Of a stretch of DNA of 64,000 nt, positions 17,900 to 26,697 are shown piece after piece. The DNA lies in contig CAKOPW010000008.1 in assembly GCA_934101115.1 (NCBI GenBank), positions 4,367 to 68,366 of the forward strand, read 5' to 3'. A program made the translations under genes and the position numbers. The DNA is from an uncultured Bacilli bacterium (GTDB lineage Bacteria; Bacillota_I; Bacilli_A; RF39; UBA660). Under the pieces are notes generated by a model. That model made no database searches. It saw only the letters and a program-made list of their open reading frames with translations, and was not told the DNA's origin. The stretch's first letter is position 1, and each line of letters begins with the position of its first letter.

Positions 17900-17932
17900 A
17901 AGTATCCTCTTTTCTATTTTTATAAAAAAATA

Positions 17933-17961
17933 AAGGGTGTAGATATGTATCTTACACCCTT
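17933..17961 (-). terminator. Intrinsic terminator behind the tail tube gene
   Basis: Minus-strand AGGGTGTAAGATA-CAT-hairpin arms (9 bp, AAGGGTGTA with TACACCCTT) followed by TTATTTTTTT. It would reduce read-through from the highly expressed tail tube gene into the tail genes. Confidence 0.8.
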
Positions 17962-17969
17962 AGTTTTAT

Positions 17970-18503
17970 TTATTCAGAAGTTGTTTTTGTAAATGTATTT
18001 GTTGAAAGATTATAAGTACCATGTACTTTATCACCTTTCCAGTTTAATGTTACTGGTGCATCTATTTCTGAAGTTCCACCACCAAAGGATTTTTCATCAA
18101 TTACTGCAGTTTCAGTAAATGCTCCATATGTTCCATCAGTTTGTTTATCGAAATACGAAACTTCCATACATGGAATAGCTGTTTTATCTCCAACAAGACT
18201 ATATTTATGAATTATATATAACACATAAGATAAAGCATCATTTCCTCTAATTGCAATTGGATCTATCTCTGTAGTTTCTGCTCCAGCAGTAGAATTAATA
18301 GTTGTTTTACCTAAAACATTTTTCTTTGATTCAGTTTCGTTATTATGTTCTCTTGTAATTTCATCATTATCTTCTCCAATTGGAGTCCATGTTGGGTTTT
18401 CATCATCAAAAACAATTCCATCAGCTGTTGCTGATTTAATATTTAAGTTCATAAATAATACTGAATCTTCTCTTTGAAATTTACCATTTCCATCAAATTT
18501 CAT
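17970..18503 (-). CDS. Major tail (tube) protein
   Basis: 177 aa. Beta-rich, starts MKFDGNGKFQREDSVLFMN, central NSTAGAETTEIDPIAIRGNDALSY pieces, and a C-terminus with VTLNWKGDKVHGTY. This matches the SPP1/A118-type tail tube protein in size and position, after the minor capsid 1-2-3 genes and before a terminator. It forms the stacked rings of the non-contractile tail. Confidence 0.8.
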   Translation of the reverse strand: MKFDGNGKFQREDSVLFMNLNIKSATADGIVFDDENPTWTPIGEDNDEITREHNNETESKKNVLGKTTINSTAGAETTEIDPIAIRGNDALSYVLYIIHKYSLVGDKTAIPCMEVSYFDKQTDGTYGAFTETAVIDEKSFGGGTSEIDAPVTLNWKGDKVHGTYNLSTNTFTKTTSE

Positions 18504-18507
18504 TTTT

Positions 18508-18960
18508 TCACTCTCCTCGTTTTTTTATTTTTTTATATATAAATTTGCCAGGCATTTCATATCTAGCAAATGTTCTGTCCTTATTCACAGAAAATAAGTA
18601 AGCACTAGTAACAGCTTCAATACTCTTTGGTTCTTCATTTTCATTTAAAGCTACATTTAATCCTTTTTTCGATTCGTTATACATCCATTCAGATATATCA
18701 TCAAATGTTTTTAAAATTTTTCTTTGATATTCATCTGTTAATGAATTAATTGGTATTCTTGTAGCTAGTGTAAATGAGATTTGCATCTCACGATTTCCTA
18801 AAACTGATGTTCTCAAAATCTTAGGTGTTGCTCCTTGCTCTAGTGACCAACTTTTATTTTCGCCTAAATAATCTACTCTCAAATTTTCTATATATGGACA
18901 TTCTTTTTCTATATATTCCTTCAATATATCTATAATTGCACTATCTTCTTGTGACTTCAT
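18508..18960 (-). CDS. Minor capsid protein 3-type (tail terminator)
   Basis: 150 aa. Contains IIDILKEYIEKECPYIENL, then WSLEQGATPKILRTSVLGNREMQ and SFTLATRIPI segments typical of the phage minor-capsid/tail-terminator family. Third member of the 1-2-3 set; it probably caps the tail tube at the head side. The stop is 4 nt from the tail-tube start. Confidence 0.75.
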   Translation of the reverse strand: MKSQEDSAIIDILKEYIEKECPYIENLRVDYLGENKSWSLEQGATPKILRTSVLGNREMQISFTLATRIPINSLTDEYQRKILKTFDDISEWMYNESKKGLNVALNENEEPKSIEAVTSAYLFSVNKDRTFARYEMPGKFIYKKIKKRGE

Positions 18961-18963
18961 ATA

Positions 18964-19383
18964 TTAACCTCCATCAATAATCTTTTGACAACCTTTAATT
19001 AGTTCATCTTGTTCACTATTTATCATTCGTTCGAACCATTCCTTACCTCTTAATCCTCCACCATGATATTCCAAATCTCTATTTTCTGGATCCATAATTT
19101 TTTGTACACCCTTACGAGCATATGGACTTAAAGTTTCTGGATCTACCATCAATTTGCCTTCATATAAAAATCTAGCATCAGGAGAATCCCAAACAACTTC
19201 TCCTTTACCAATTTTAGTATTAGCTATTCCTGCAGCATGTATATGTCTACCTGGTAGATATGGTTCACTTTTGAACAATATAAAATTATCTATATATTTT
19301 TGTACTTTGCCTTCTTCATTAAGTTCACATTCTTTCATCAACTCAGTGATTTTAGGCATATGATATGACGCTTTTATATTCAA
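18964..19383 (-). CDS. Minor capsid protein 2-type
   Basis: 139 aa. Typical features: IDNFILFKSEPYLPGRHIH, then KIGKGEVVWDSPDARFLYEG, and KEWFERM near the end. Family member of the head-completion set. Start overlaps the preceding stop. Confidence 0.8.
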   Translation of the reverse strand: MNIKASYHMPKITELMKECELNEEGKVQKYIDNFILFKSEPYLPGRHIHAAGIANTKIGKGEVVWDSPDARFLYEGKLMVDPETLSPYARKGVQKIMDPENRDLEYHGGGLRGKEWFERMINSEQDELIKGCQKIIDGG

Positions 19384-19760
19384 TTTGTTACCTCTATATT
19401 CCTTAAAGATAGTTCACCATAATCTGAATCATCAGATATAGTTTTTACATAAAACCATTTATCTATGTTTTCCAAATCTGTAAGACTATTTATTTCTTCA
19501 ATTCCTTTAATGATAATAGTTTGATTTTCTACTAAAGTAAAAGTATCATTTTCTGCTTTATATTCTTTAGGCTTTTTATATTTTTTTAAAGATTCATTAG
19601 AAAAAACACAATTATAAGTATTTGAATAGTTTTCTCCTTTACTCTCTTGAGATATTATTTTTTTATCATAAAAAAAGACATCATTTACGATGCAATTATT
19701 GAATATCAATACATCCTTATCATCGTAAATATTAACTACTGTAATAGTATGTGGAAACAT
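19380..19760 (-). CDS. Minor capsid protein 1-type (head-tail stopper position)
   Basis: 126 aa. Starts FPHTITVVNIYDDKD, with WFYVKTISDDSDYGE near the C-terminus, resembling minor capsid protein 1. In the connector series it would plug or bridge the portal exit. Overlaps both neighbours by 1-4 nt, so the three proteins are coupled. Confidence 0.75.
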   Translation of the reverse strand: MFPHTITVVNIYDDKDVLIFNNCIVNDVFFYDKKIISQESKGENYSNTYNCVFSNESLKKYKKPKEYKAENDTFTLVENQTIIIKGIEEINSLTDLENIDKWFYVKTISDDSDYGELSLRNIEVTN

Positions 19761-20164
19761 TACATACCTCTATACATTAATCCACTTGTAGCCATATATC
19801 TGTAACATATTTTATAAATTTTATTTGTTAATTCTTCTTCTGTTAACAAATCTTTTTCTATTATATTAGCAACATTCACATAACTTTTAGAATGAGTCCC
19901 AACTGTTTCACTTGCTACAATTTGTTCTTCTTCTATTTTTGATTTTTTTTTATCTTGAGAATAAAGTAATTCAGCTATTTCACAAGTACAATATTTAATA
20001 AAATTATCTATATTATTTTCGTTTATACGATTATATGTATTTTTACTTACATATGAACTTGCCATTATAGCATATCTTGAAAATGAAGATTCAGGTATGC
20101 TAGAACCTTCATAAATTTTTGAATAATATTCATAATCTACTAATTTTGTTAGCATACCCATCAC
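19760..20164 (-). CDS. Head-tail connector protein
   Basis: 134 aa, mostly alpha-helical (LVDYEYYSKIYEGSSIPESSF ... FIKYCTCEIAELLYSQ ... YKICYRYMATSGLMYRGM). Size, helix pattern and place directly after the capsid genes fit gp6/gp15-type adaptors that bind the portal. MGML and MLTK starts are both possible. Confidence 0.7.
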   Translation of the reverse strand: MMGMLTKLVDYEYYSKIYEGSSIPESSFSRYAIMASSYVSKNTYNRINENNIDNFIKYCTCEIAELLYSQDKKKSKIEEEQIVASETVGTHSKSYVNVANIIEKDLLTEEELTNKIYKICYRYMATSGLMYRGM

Positions 20165-20166
20165 TC

Positions 20167-20406
20167 CTATTCATTTTCTTTTTTACTATCTTTTTTTGCT
20201 TTTTTATCTACTTCTTCAGTCAATTCAGCAATTTTTTTATTCAAATTTTCTATAGTTTCTTGAAAACAATCTTTTTCTTCGCTTAATTTAACATTTTCTT
20301 CAGTCAATTCAGCAATTTTTTTATTCAAATCAGATGTGATTTCATTTAATTCTTCTTGTGTAAAAGAAGCTACTACCTTTTTCTTGTCACCAATAATTTT
20401 TCCCAT
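20167..20406 (-). CDS. Small coiled-coil head protein with internal duplication
   Basis: 79 aa, heptad-rich. The phrase LNKKIAELTEE occurs twice, 28 codons apart, encoded by a perfect 35-bp direct repeat (20212-20246 and 20296-20330). Lys/Glu rich at the C-terminus. Lies between capsid and connector genes, where decoration or accessory head proteins are found. Not a recognised family. Confidence 0.55.
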   Translation of the reverse strand: MGKIIGDKKKVVASFTQEELNEITSDLNKKIAELTEENVKLSEEKDCFQETIENLNKKIAELTEEVDKKAKKDSKKENE

Positions 20407-20420
20407 ACTTTACCTCTTTT

Positions 20421-21434
20421 CTATTTATGAGAAACAGCTATACCTGCTCTTTTATTTTCATAAGCATCATTTAATCCATAAATTCTATAAAGCATTCTAT
20501 AGAAATCTCCAGAATCATCAGTATCAGGAGTAAAGATTTTCATTTTTGCATGCTTTGTATATTGCAACATTGCAGGTTTATGAATAATCATAAAGTTAAG
20601 ATCTCTACTACCAACTTTAGTCATTTCATAATATGTACTTATGTTAGAAGCATTAGGTTCTGCTACTCTTGTATAAGTATTCCCCGATTTAGTATAGTAA
20701 GTTTTTCCAGCAGTAATTGTTGAATCAGTTGTTAATTCAAAAGTATCTTCTACCTTCTTATATCCACCAATTCTTTCACCATCTGCATCTTTACCACTTC
20801 TTAACTCAATTTTCGTTAAAAATCTATTTTGTGGAACCTTTTTAACTTGAGCAAATCTCTTTAATATATCATTATTTGTTGTTCTAGAAACAAATTCTGC
20901 CATTGATAATAAAGTTGGACTAATTCTTAAATATCTTCCTTCTTCTGGTACTTCATCATTATCTAATCTAGTCATAGCATCTTCTAATGCTTTTAAAACG
21001 TCTTCACCTGTTTTATATTCTATACCATCCTCAGCAACATCTGTAATGTCATCTAATGATGCATAAGTTGCATATCTGACTGCATCCACTTCTGGAATTA
21101 CCTTAGTTCTTAAAAATTCACTTGACAAGTTTGCCATGATAACTCCACCAGTTTCTTCATTATCAATTGTGTCAGTTTTTAATTTTCTGCCACGTTCATA
21201 ATTATATTTAACAGTTTCATTAGTTAGCGTAACATCGCCATCTAAATATCCACTATTACGATCATAGTCTCCTAATCCATCCATTTCTAATTTTGGAACT
21301 ATAATTTCATTTGCATTAGCACCAGCTTTAACTAAAGCTCCATCAATGTCAAAGTCTGATGTTGTACTTGCACCTTTGTAAACTTTATCTAAAAGTTCAG
21401 GCGCATTTTGTTTAAATAATTCAATACTATTCAT
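20421..21434 (-). CDS. Major capsid protein
   Basis: 337 aa. Starts IELFKQNAPELLDKVYKG; an N-arm and E-loop-like region (YDRNSGYLDGDVTLTNETV, RGRKLKTDTIDNEETGG) precede the P-domain and the spine residues. Size and order after a Gp20-type scaffold fit the HK97-fold capsid of SPP1/A118-like phages. The C-terminus (FYRMLYRIYGLNDAYENKRAGIAVS) is typical. An insertion with TTDSTITAGKTYYTK looks like a small surface domain. Confidence 0.85.
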   Translation of the reverse strand: MNSIELFKQNAPELLDKVYKGASTTSDFDIDGALVKAGANANEIIVPKLEMDGLGDYDRNSGYLDGDVTLTNETVKYNYERGRKLKTDTIDNEETGGVIMANLSSEFLRTKVIPEVDAVRYATYASLDDITDVAEDGIEYKTGEDVLKALEDAMTRLDNDEVPEEGRYLRISPTLLSMAEFVSRTTNNDILKRFAQVKKVPQNRFLTKIELRSGKDADGERIGGYKKVEDTFELTTDSTITAGKTYYTKSGNTYTRVAEPNASNISTYYEMTKVGSRDLNFMIIHKPAMLQYTKHAKMKIFTPDTDDSGDFYRMLYRIYGLNDAYENKRAGIAVSHK

Positions 21435-21457
21435 TCTTTAATACCTCTTTCTTTTTT

Positions 21458-22045
21458 CTATTTTTTTTCTTCATCTAGTCCCATAGCATGTAAAATATCA
21501 TCCATAGCACCAGTTTTATTTGGAGCTGTTGGGTTTGTTGTAAACTTTGGATTTGCAACATCACTAAGGAATGCTCCACTGTCCTTTTCTTGTAAATCTT
21601 TAAGCCATTCTGAACCACCTAAAAATTTTCCAGTTTCTTCATCATACTTAAAGTCTTTTGCATTAAATTGTGAGATTACTCCAGCTTTTGCGCTTTCACT
21701 CGCAAATTTAATGTCCTTAAAAAAAGCATCAACCCTTTCATTTCTAATGCTTTTTTCTTTTGCTTCTTTTTCAGCAGCAATTCTTTCAGCTTCCTTTTCT
21801 TTAAAGTCTGCTACTTCTTGTTTTAGTGTGTCTAATTCTTTTGAATCAGGAATGTTTTTTAATTGTTCATTTAAACTATCAATAGTAGTTTTATAATTTT
21901 TTATTTCTTCATTTTTTGCATCTTCTACTTTTTTGTTTTCAACTTTTACAATTTCACCATTCTTCGCAAGTATGCTTTTAATCATCTCTTGTGATAATTT
22001 TTCCTTTCCTTCTCCAATTTCTAAACTCTCTAAAAACTCTTTCAT
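21458..22045 (-). CDS. Phage scaffolding protein (Gp20 family)
   Basis: About 195 aa. Start KEFLESLEIGEGKEKLSQEM, then a long coiled coil (TIDSLNEQLKNI through KEKEAERIAAEKEAKEK), and a C-terminal VDAFFKDIKFASESAKAG and FKYDEETGKF, all typical of Gp20 scaffolds. It guides capsid assembly and leaves the procapsid. ATG at 22045 is chosen because GGAAGGAGAAGAAGAT precedes it; a GTG start lies six codons earlier. Confidence 0.85.
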   Translation of the reverse strand: MKEFLESLEIGEGKEKLSQEMIKSILAKNGEIVKVENKKVEDAKNEEIKNYKTTIDSLNEQLKNIPDSKELDTLKQEVADFKEKEAERIAAEKEAKEKSIRNERVDAFFKDIKFASESAKAGVISQFNAKDFKYDEETGKFLGGSEWLKDLQEKDSGAFLSDVANPKFTTNPTAPNKTGAMDDILHAMGLDEEKK

Positions 22046-22071
22046 ATCTTCTTCTCCTTCCACTTTTTCCA

Positions 22072-22091
22072 GAGGTCGTGTCCTCCTAGAT
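22072..22091 (-). repeat. Motif shared by the two non-coding regions, copy 1
   Basis: ATCTAGGAGGACACGACCTC lies between the RNA terminator and the scaffold gene. Copy 2 at 28054-28034 reads ATTTAGGGAGAACACGACCT followed by C. The stem GAGG/CCTC can form in copy 1. Confidence 0.6.
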
Positions 22092-22127
22092 TTTTAGATA
22101 TTGTTAGTCCTACCGTTGCTATACCAC

Positions 22128-22378
22128 ACGAAAAAAGCCGATATTTCTATCGACTTTTATTTAAAGTGCTAATATAAGCACCATAGAACAGATATAAACT
22201 GCAATTTTAGGATATTAATAGGTTAATTGCAAAACTTTAACAGAGCCTATATATATCTACTCTATGCTACTCATATCGTAGCAATAATTATTTATTTAAG
22301 GAAGGCAGGTGTCCCTGGCCCTGCATCTCTTTTGACCATTAAGGTGTGTGGATGGGACATTCTTCCACCTCTTCCTTA
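22128..22378 (-). ncRNA. Structured non-coding RNA of about 250 nt with own promoter and terminator
   Basis: No ORF. From the 5' end: a closing helix TAAGGAAG/CTTCCTTA (22378-22371 with 22314-22307) encloses two hairpins, AGGTG/CACCT and GCAGG/CCTGC. Their loops hold TGTCCC and GGGACA, which can pair as a kissing interaction. Then come TGCTAC/GTAGCA, TGCAATT/AATTGCA (7 bp) and GTGCT/AGCAC hairpins, and last GTCGAT-AGAAAT-ATCGGC plus T6, an intrinsic terminator. The first part is much GC-richer than its surroundings. It sits between the minor capsid and scaffold genes. Role unknown. Confidence 0.75.
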
Positions 22379-22383
22379 GTAAT

Positions 22384-22412
22384 ATTATATTATTTTTTTA
22401 TTAAATTATCAA
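22384..22412 (-). promoter_or_regulatory. Promoter of the 250-nt RNA
   Basis: Minus-strand TTGATA (22412-22407), exactly 17 nt, then TATAAT (22389-22384); five and six of six matches. It overlaps the 3' end of the minor capsid gene. The expected start point falls at the first helix of the RNA. Being vegetative in type, it could be active in the lysogen. Confidence 0.75.
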
Positions 22413-23943
22413 ATATGACTTTTATACTGCCATTTTTTATAACTCTTTTTATTTCACTATCTCTTATAAATTGCATATTTATAATCGAATTTTTGAATCC
22501 ATTTTCTTTTAAATTATTAGCAGTATTCAATTTTATTGTTAATTTTATGTTCTTTTCAAATTTTTTAATAATCCATATTGTGTCATCTTTTTTCAATTGT
22601 TGGTAAATTGCATCCGGATTACTTAAAATATCATCTATTTTATTTAAATAATCTGTAACTTCTATGTGTCTCTCAATTATGTGCTGTTTTCTCTCTGGAG
22701 TTAGTATTACATCATTAGATGTAGTTTCAAATATGTCAGTATACTTTGAAATATCAAATTGTCCGACTACCATTTTATCAATTTCTTTTTTATATTGACT
22801 ATTTTTAAATATGTTCATATCTTTGCTTACATATTCTCTGTTAGTATTCCTCATCTTGTCATTCTCGTTCAACCAAGCATTGTATTTATTGTTAACTTTT
22901 AATAATTTACTACTTGTTTTTTTGTAAGCTTCATCATATCCCAGCTTTTTATCAACTATTTTTTCTCTTTTTAAAGATCTAATATTTCTTTCAAACTCTC
23001 TTTGAGTATCAAGTAGTTCCCTTTCTTTTCTACTTTCTTCAATATCAATAGGTTTTGGAATACTTTCCCACTCAAAATAAGGTCTAAAGTTGTGATAACA
23101 ATTTATTCCTTTTAATCCTAGCATTTTGCCATAACCAGTTTTCTCATAAAAATTATCATATTTATCATTTGATCCTATTATCATATATACTTTGCCTTGC
23201 CACTCATCATGTGCTTCATAATCAGCTTTAGTATATTTGGTTCTTGTTCTAGCTCCAGCATGTTGATCTACATAAACAAAATTAGTTTTCATTACTTCAG
23301 TTGCTGTTGTTAACTCAATATCACCTATCAATTGATTTACTCTTGTAACTATATCTCTTCGTACAGCAGATTCAATACTTATACTTCTTCCGCTATCATA
23401 ATTTGCTAGTAATATACCTTCTTTTCCCATTTTATCAATAGCTTTTTTTATTGACTGATCATAAGTATATACACCAGTAGAAGTTTCTATATATGCTGTA
23501 TTCAGAATTGTTTGATAAACCTTTTTTGTTGATTCTATGGCTTTAGTATTTATTAAATTACATATATTCTCTGTACTTTTAAATGCTTCTTTTATAAGAT
23601 TAGTTGCTGATTCGCTATCGTATATATCAGATAAGGACACATTCTTATTAAAATGTTTGTTATAACTTTCTAATGTATCAAGACTAATAGACTTTTTGCT
23701 AGATTCTTTTAAAATATTCTTTAATGCCTCTTTTATTTCAGCTTTATTTTCTTTAAAAATGAATGTTGCATCTTTGTCTATAGCCTTTAATTCAATAAGC
23801 TTATCTAAATACCATTTAAGAGTACCCTTTATTCCATCATAATTGTCTATTCTTTCTAAAATATCCAATATTAGTTCTTTTTCAATAGAATCGTAAATTT
23901 CAATTAATGGTTTTAATAAATCATAAAATTGCTTTTTATTCAT
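22390..23943 (-). CDS. Minor capsid protein 2 (Min_cap2 type) with C-terminal PBECR-like nuclease domain
   Basis: 517 aa. The N-terminal 300 residues match phage head morphogenesis/minor capsid proteins: AYIETSTGVYTYDQSIKKAID, VDQHAGARTRTKYTK, HDEWQGKVYMI, CYHNFRPYFEW. The last 110 residues form a separate domain (VILTPERKQHIIERH, NPDAIYQQLKKDDTIWIIK, NSIINMQFI) resembling the phage-Barnase-EndoU-ColicinE5/D-RelE-like (PBECR) group attached to such virion proteins, possible RNase toxins delivered with the phage. Catalytic residues are not proven. Its end overlaps the promoter of the 250-nt RNA. Confidence 0.8.
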   Translation of the reverse strand: MNKKQFYDLLKPLIEIYDSIEKELILDILERIDNYDGIKGTLKWYLDKLIELKAIDKDATFIFKENKAEIKEALKNILKESSKKSISLDTLESYNKHFNKNVSLSDIYDSESATNLIKEAFKSTENICNLINTKAIESTKKVYQTILNTAYIETSTGVYTYDQSIKKAIDKMGKEGILLANYDSGRSISIESAVRRDIVTRVNQLIGDIELTTATEVMKTNFVYVDQHAGARTRTKYTKADYEAHDEWQGKVYMIIGSNDKYDNFYEKTGYGKMLGLKGINCYHNFRPYFEWESIPKPIDIEESRKERELLDTQREFERNIRSLKREKIVDKKLGYDEAYKKTSSKLLKVNNKYNAWLNENDKMRNTNREYVSKDMNIFKNSQYKKEIDKMVVGQFDISKYTDIFETTSNDVILTPERKQHIIERHIEVTDYLNKIDDILSNPDAIYQQLKKDDTIWIIKKFEKNIKLTIKLNTANNLKENGFKNSIINMQFIRDSEIKRVIKNGSIKVIFDNLIKK

Positions 23944-25364
23944 TATTCTTCATCAGGACCATTTGATTTGGCTGGTTCTTCCGTTAATTTACTATATTCT
24001 TTTTGTCTTTTTACAAACTCTATTGCTTCCGCTTCTTTCATGTTTCTTGTGTCCATAATATACTGAACATCACTTATTATATCTGCATTTCTTTCAATTA
24101 AAGATTGATTTCTAGCAGTATCTTTATCAACTAAAATCGAATCATCCCATTCGTATTCTGTTAAATAATTTGTTGCTACTGGAATCCTATATAACTTACA
24201 TAATACATAAATTCCATAAAGTAAGTCCTCGAAAGCATCTTGTAAAACAGCTTGAATATCTGAAACAGTAACATAATAATCTTGTTTTGATGCTTTTATT
24301 TCTTGAGCTGTTTTTTCTATTGCCTCCGGTTTAGCTAAAGTTCCATGAGATAAATGACAAGCGCTTTCAACTTGTATTAATAATTCATTTAACCCATTAA
24401 ACAACGGATTATCTCTTATTTCAGGACTGAAAATATTAAAACTTTTGTCTTTTGTCTCGTCAAAATCCCATTTTCTAAAGTATCGTTCTTTCCCTACTGG
24501 TAATTTATATTTTCCTTTTTCAAATTTTAAAATACTTTCATCAACATCAACAGCAAGTTCTGTTCCCTCATACTCATGAATTATTCTTGAATACTGATGA
24601 TCAATTTCTTCCAAAATTCCTAAAGCATTGTGATATATAGGTTGTCCTATTGGACTATCATTATCTAAATCATTAGATGTTGGCATTGTTACAAAACCAC
24701 CTATTAATCTATCAATTCCTTCTATACTTTGTGTAGGCTCGATATCTTTCCATTTATCAACTTCAGATAATTCGATTTTTTTTGATAGGATAACTCCATT
24801 TGGCTGTCCTACATAACAAATATTTTTAATTGTTAAAGAATTATTTTTGTATTCGTTATACTCGAGTCTAGTATATATTTTATTGTTTTGTGTTAATTGG
24901 TCTATTAATATATAGCTTATTAAGTTACCATCATCATCAAATCCAACAGGAATAAATTTATCTGCTTGAATTATATTTATCTTTATGTCTTTGCCGTCAA
25001 AATAAGGTCTAAAGAATATTGACGATTTTCCAAGAAGCTGTTCAACAAATCTTCTCTTTTTCTTTAAAAATCTTTGATAGACTTTATCAATATACTTATC
25101 TGAACAAGTACTTTTAAATTCAATAGTAACTGCTTTAGCAACCTTTTCACACATTGTTCTTGCAACATGTAAAGATTTAGTATTTTCATCTATCCATGGT
25201 TCTGATTTATTGTATATTTTACTCCAAAGATCAATTGAATTTAAAATATCTTGACTCGTTTGTATATCTAATTCAAAGTCTCTTGCTATTTTATTATAAT
25301 CAAACATTTTATGCCACCACCTTTTAAAACTATTTATTAAATTACTAATCATTATCATCTTCAC
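23943..25364 (-). CDS. Portal protein (SPP1 Gp6 type)
   Basis: 473 aa. Recognised from ARTMCEKVAKAVTIEF, WRYFDGKDIKI-like region, RKWDFDETKDKSFNIFSP and SHGTLAKPEAIEKTAQEIKASK, all typical of SPP1-type portals. It forms the dodecameric DNA channel. It overlaps the terminase large-subunit gene by 20 nt. Three possible ATG starts exist (25364, 25355 region and MFDYNK, which has its own AAAGGTGG); the longest is given. Confidence 0.88.
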   Translation of the reverse strand: MKMIMISNLINSFKRWWHKMFDYNKIARDFELDIQTSQDILNSIDLWSKIYNKSEPWIDENTKSLHVARTMCEKVAKAVTIEFKSTCSDKYIDKVYQRFLKKKRRFVEQLLGKSSIFFRPYFDGKDIKINIIQADKFIPVGFDDDGNLISYILIDQLTQNNKIYTRLEYNEYKNNSLTIKNICYVGQPNGVILSKKIELSEVDKWKDIEPTQSIEGIDRLIGGFVTMPTSNDLDNDSPIGQPIYHNALGILEEIDHQYSRIIHEYEGTELAVDVDESILKFEKGKYKLPVGKERYFRKWDFDETKDKSFNIFSPEIRDNPLFNGLNELLIQVESACHLSHGTLAKPEAIEKTAQEIKASKQDYYVTVSDIQAVLQDAFEDLLYGIYVLCKLYRIPVATNYLTEYEWDDSILVDKDTARNQSLIERNADIISDVQYIMDTRNMKEAEAIEFVKRQKEYSKLTEEPAKSNGPDEE

Positions 25365-26697
25365 CCTTTTCTAAATCTCTAAGTATCGGTAATATTTGTT
25401 TAATGAATTTCCAAATTCCCATTATTAAGTATCTTAATGCATCCATACAATGGTCATTTTGTTTTATAGGTACTTCTTTACCTTTATCTAACAAATCTTT
25501 GTCATATTCATATAAATACATTTCTTTAATCAAATTCTTTTGTTTAGGAGAAATAAATAATGAACATAATGATAAAACTTTTTGGACTCTACTTATTCCT
25601 AAAGCAACATCGTTTTTTGCATCTTTTATTGATACATTTGGACATTGCTTTTTTATTTCTTCAGCTAAGCCCTTTGCTGAAGGATCTATAAAAACGAATC
25701 TTACTTCAAGACCCGTTTCTTTTTCTATTTGCTCTACAAAATTTTTAAAGTCTAATGCATAATCGCTTGGAGACTTTTGCTTACCTGTTTCTCTACCAGA
25801 ATAATAGTATTCATCTATACCACGAACACAATTACATTTATAATCTATACCAAAAGCTTCATAAGTTGTTGCATTCATTTGTCCATAGTCAATACTAATG
25901 TAACAATATTTCATATCTTTATAATTGTCTTTGTCACATTCTTTTACATGAACTTCCTCTTTAAACATGTAATATATTAGTTCATCTATACCTGTACATA
26001 ATCCTAACCAAAGCCAGTTGTACATTTTTTCATCAATAGACTTTAATATTTCTGCAGCTTCTATTAATTTTTTACCAAGCCAATTTACTGGAACATCTCT
26101 GTAGTCAACATGAACATGAAGTGTATCAGAACGCATTTCCATTTTTTCGCACCACTCCATAATAGGAGCTCTAGGATTTTTCGGAGGATTAAAATAATAC
26201 TCTATAACAAAGTCGTTATCATTTCCACGAATAAAGGTTGCCTCAATATTTTGTAATTCATCTTCTCCTTCACCTTTATCAAAAAATTCTGTTAACTCAT
26301 CAATTAATACTAAAACAATAGGTCTATCTTCATCTATCATACCTTTTGTATCATCTATAGAATCATTACCAGTAAAGTAAATTGTGTTTCCAGTCTTTAA
26401 ATGCGTTATTTGCATAGGACTAACAGTTATTTTAAAATCACTTTTCTTATAACCTAACCTTCCAATTGCTCTTAAACACTCTTTAAACACAGTCTTTTTT
26501 AATTTATTATGAAACTTACGAAGTACTACCACCGAACCAGGAGTTTTATCTATTATTGTTCTTATAGCTTTTATTCCCATATAACTAGATTTTGTTCCAG
26601 CACGACCACTCGTTACAATATGATGAATATGTTTCGTATCATGAAATATTTGATAAAACTTTGGAATTATCAAATCACTAATTTTTATTATTTTCAT
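25345..26697 (-). CDS. terL: Terminase large subunit
   Basis: 450 aa packaging motor. ATPase domain with Walker A-like SGRAGTKSS (about residues 31-39) and Walker B IVLVLIDELTEF (about 128-139). C-terminal RNase H-like nuclease with acidic residues in SIDYGQMNATTYE, FIDPSAKG and NDHCMDALRY. PBSX/SPP1-like group. Overlaps terS by 20 nt. Confidence 0.95.
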   Translation of the reverse strand: MKIIKISDLIIPKFYQIFHDTKHIHHIVTSGRAGTKSSYMGIKAIRTIIDKTPGSVVVLRKFHNKLKKTVFKECLRAIGRLGYKKSDFKITVSPMQITHLKTGNTIYFTGNDSIDDTKGMIDEDRPIVLVLIDELTEFFDKGEGEDELQNIEATFIRGNDNDFVIEYYFNPPKNPRAPIMEWCEKMEMRSDTLHVHVDYRDVPVNWLGKKLIEAAEILKSIDEKMYNWLWLGLCTGIDELIYYMFKEEVHVKECDKDNYKDMKYCYISIDYGQMNATTYEAFGIDYKCNCVRGIDEYYYSGRETGKQKSPSDYALDFKNFVEQIEKETGLEVRFVFIDPSAKGLAEEIKKQCPNVSIKDAKNDVALGISRVQKVLSLCSLFISPKQKNLIKEMYLYEYDKDLLDKGKEVPIKQNDHCMDALRYLIMGIWKFIKQILPILRDLEKGEDDND

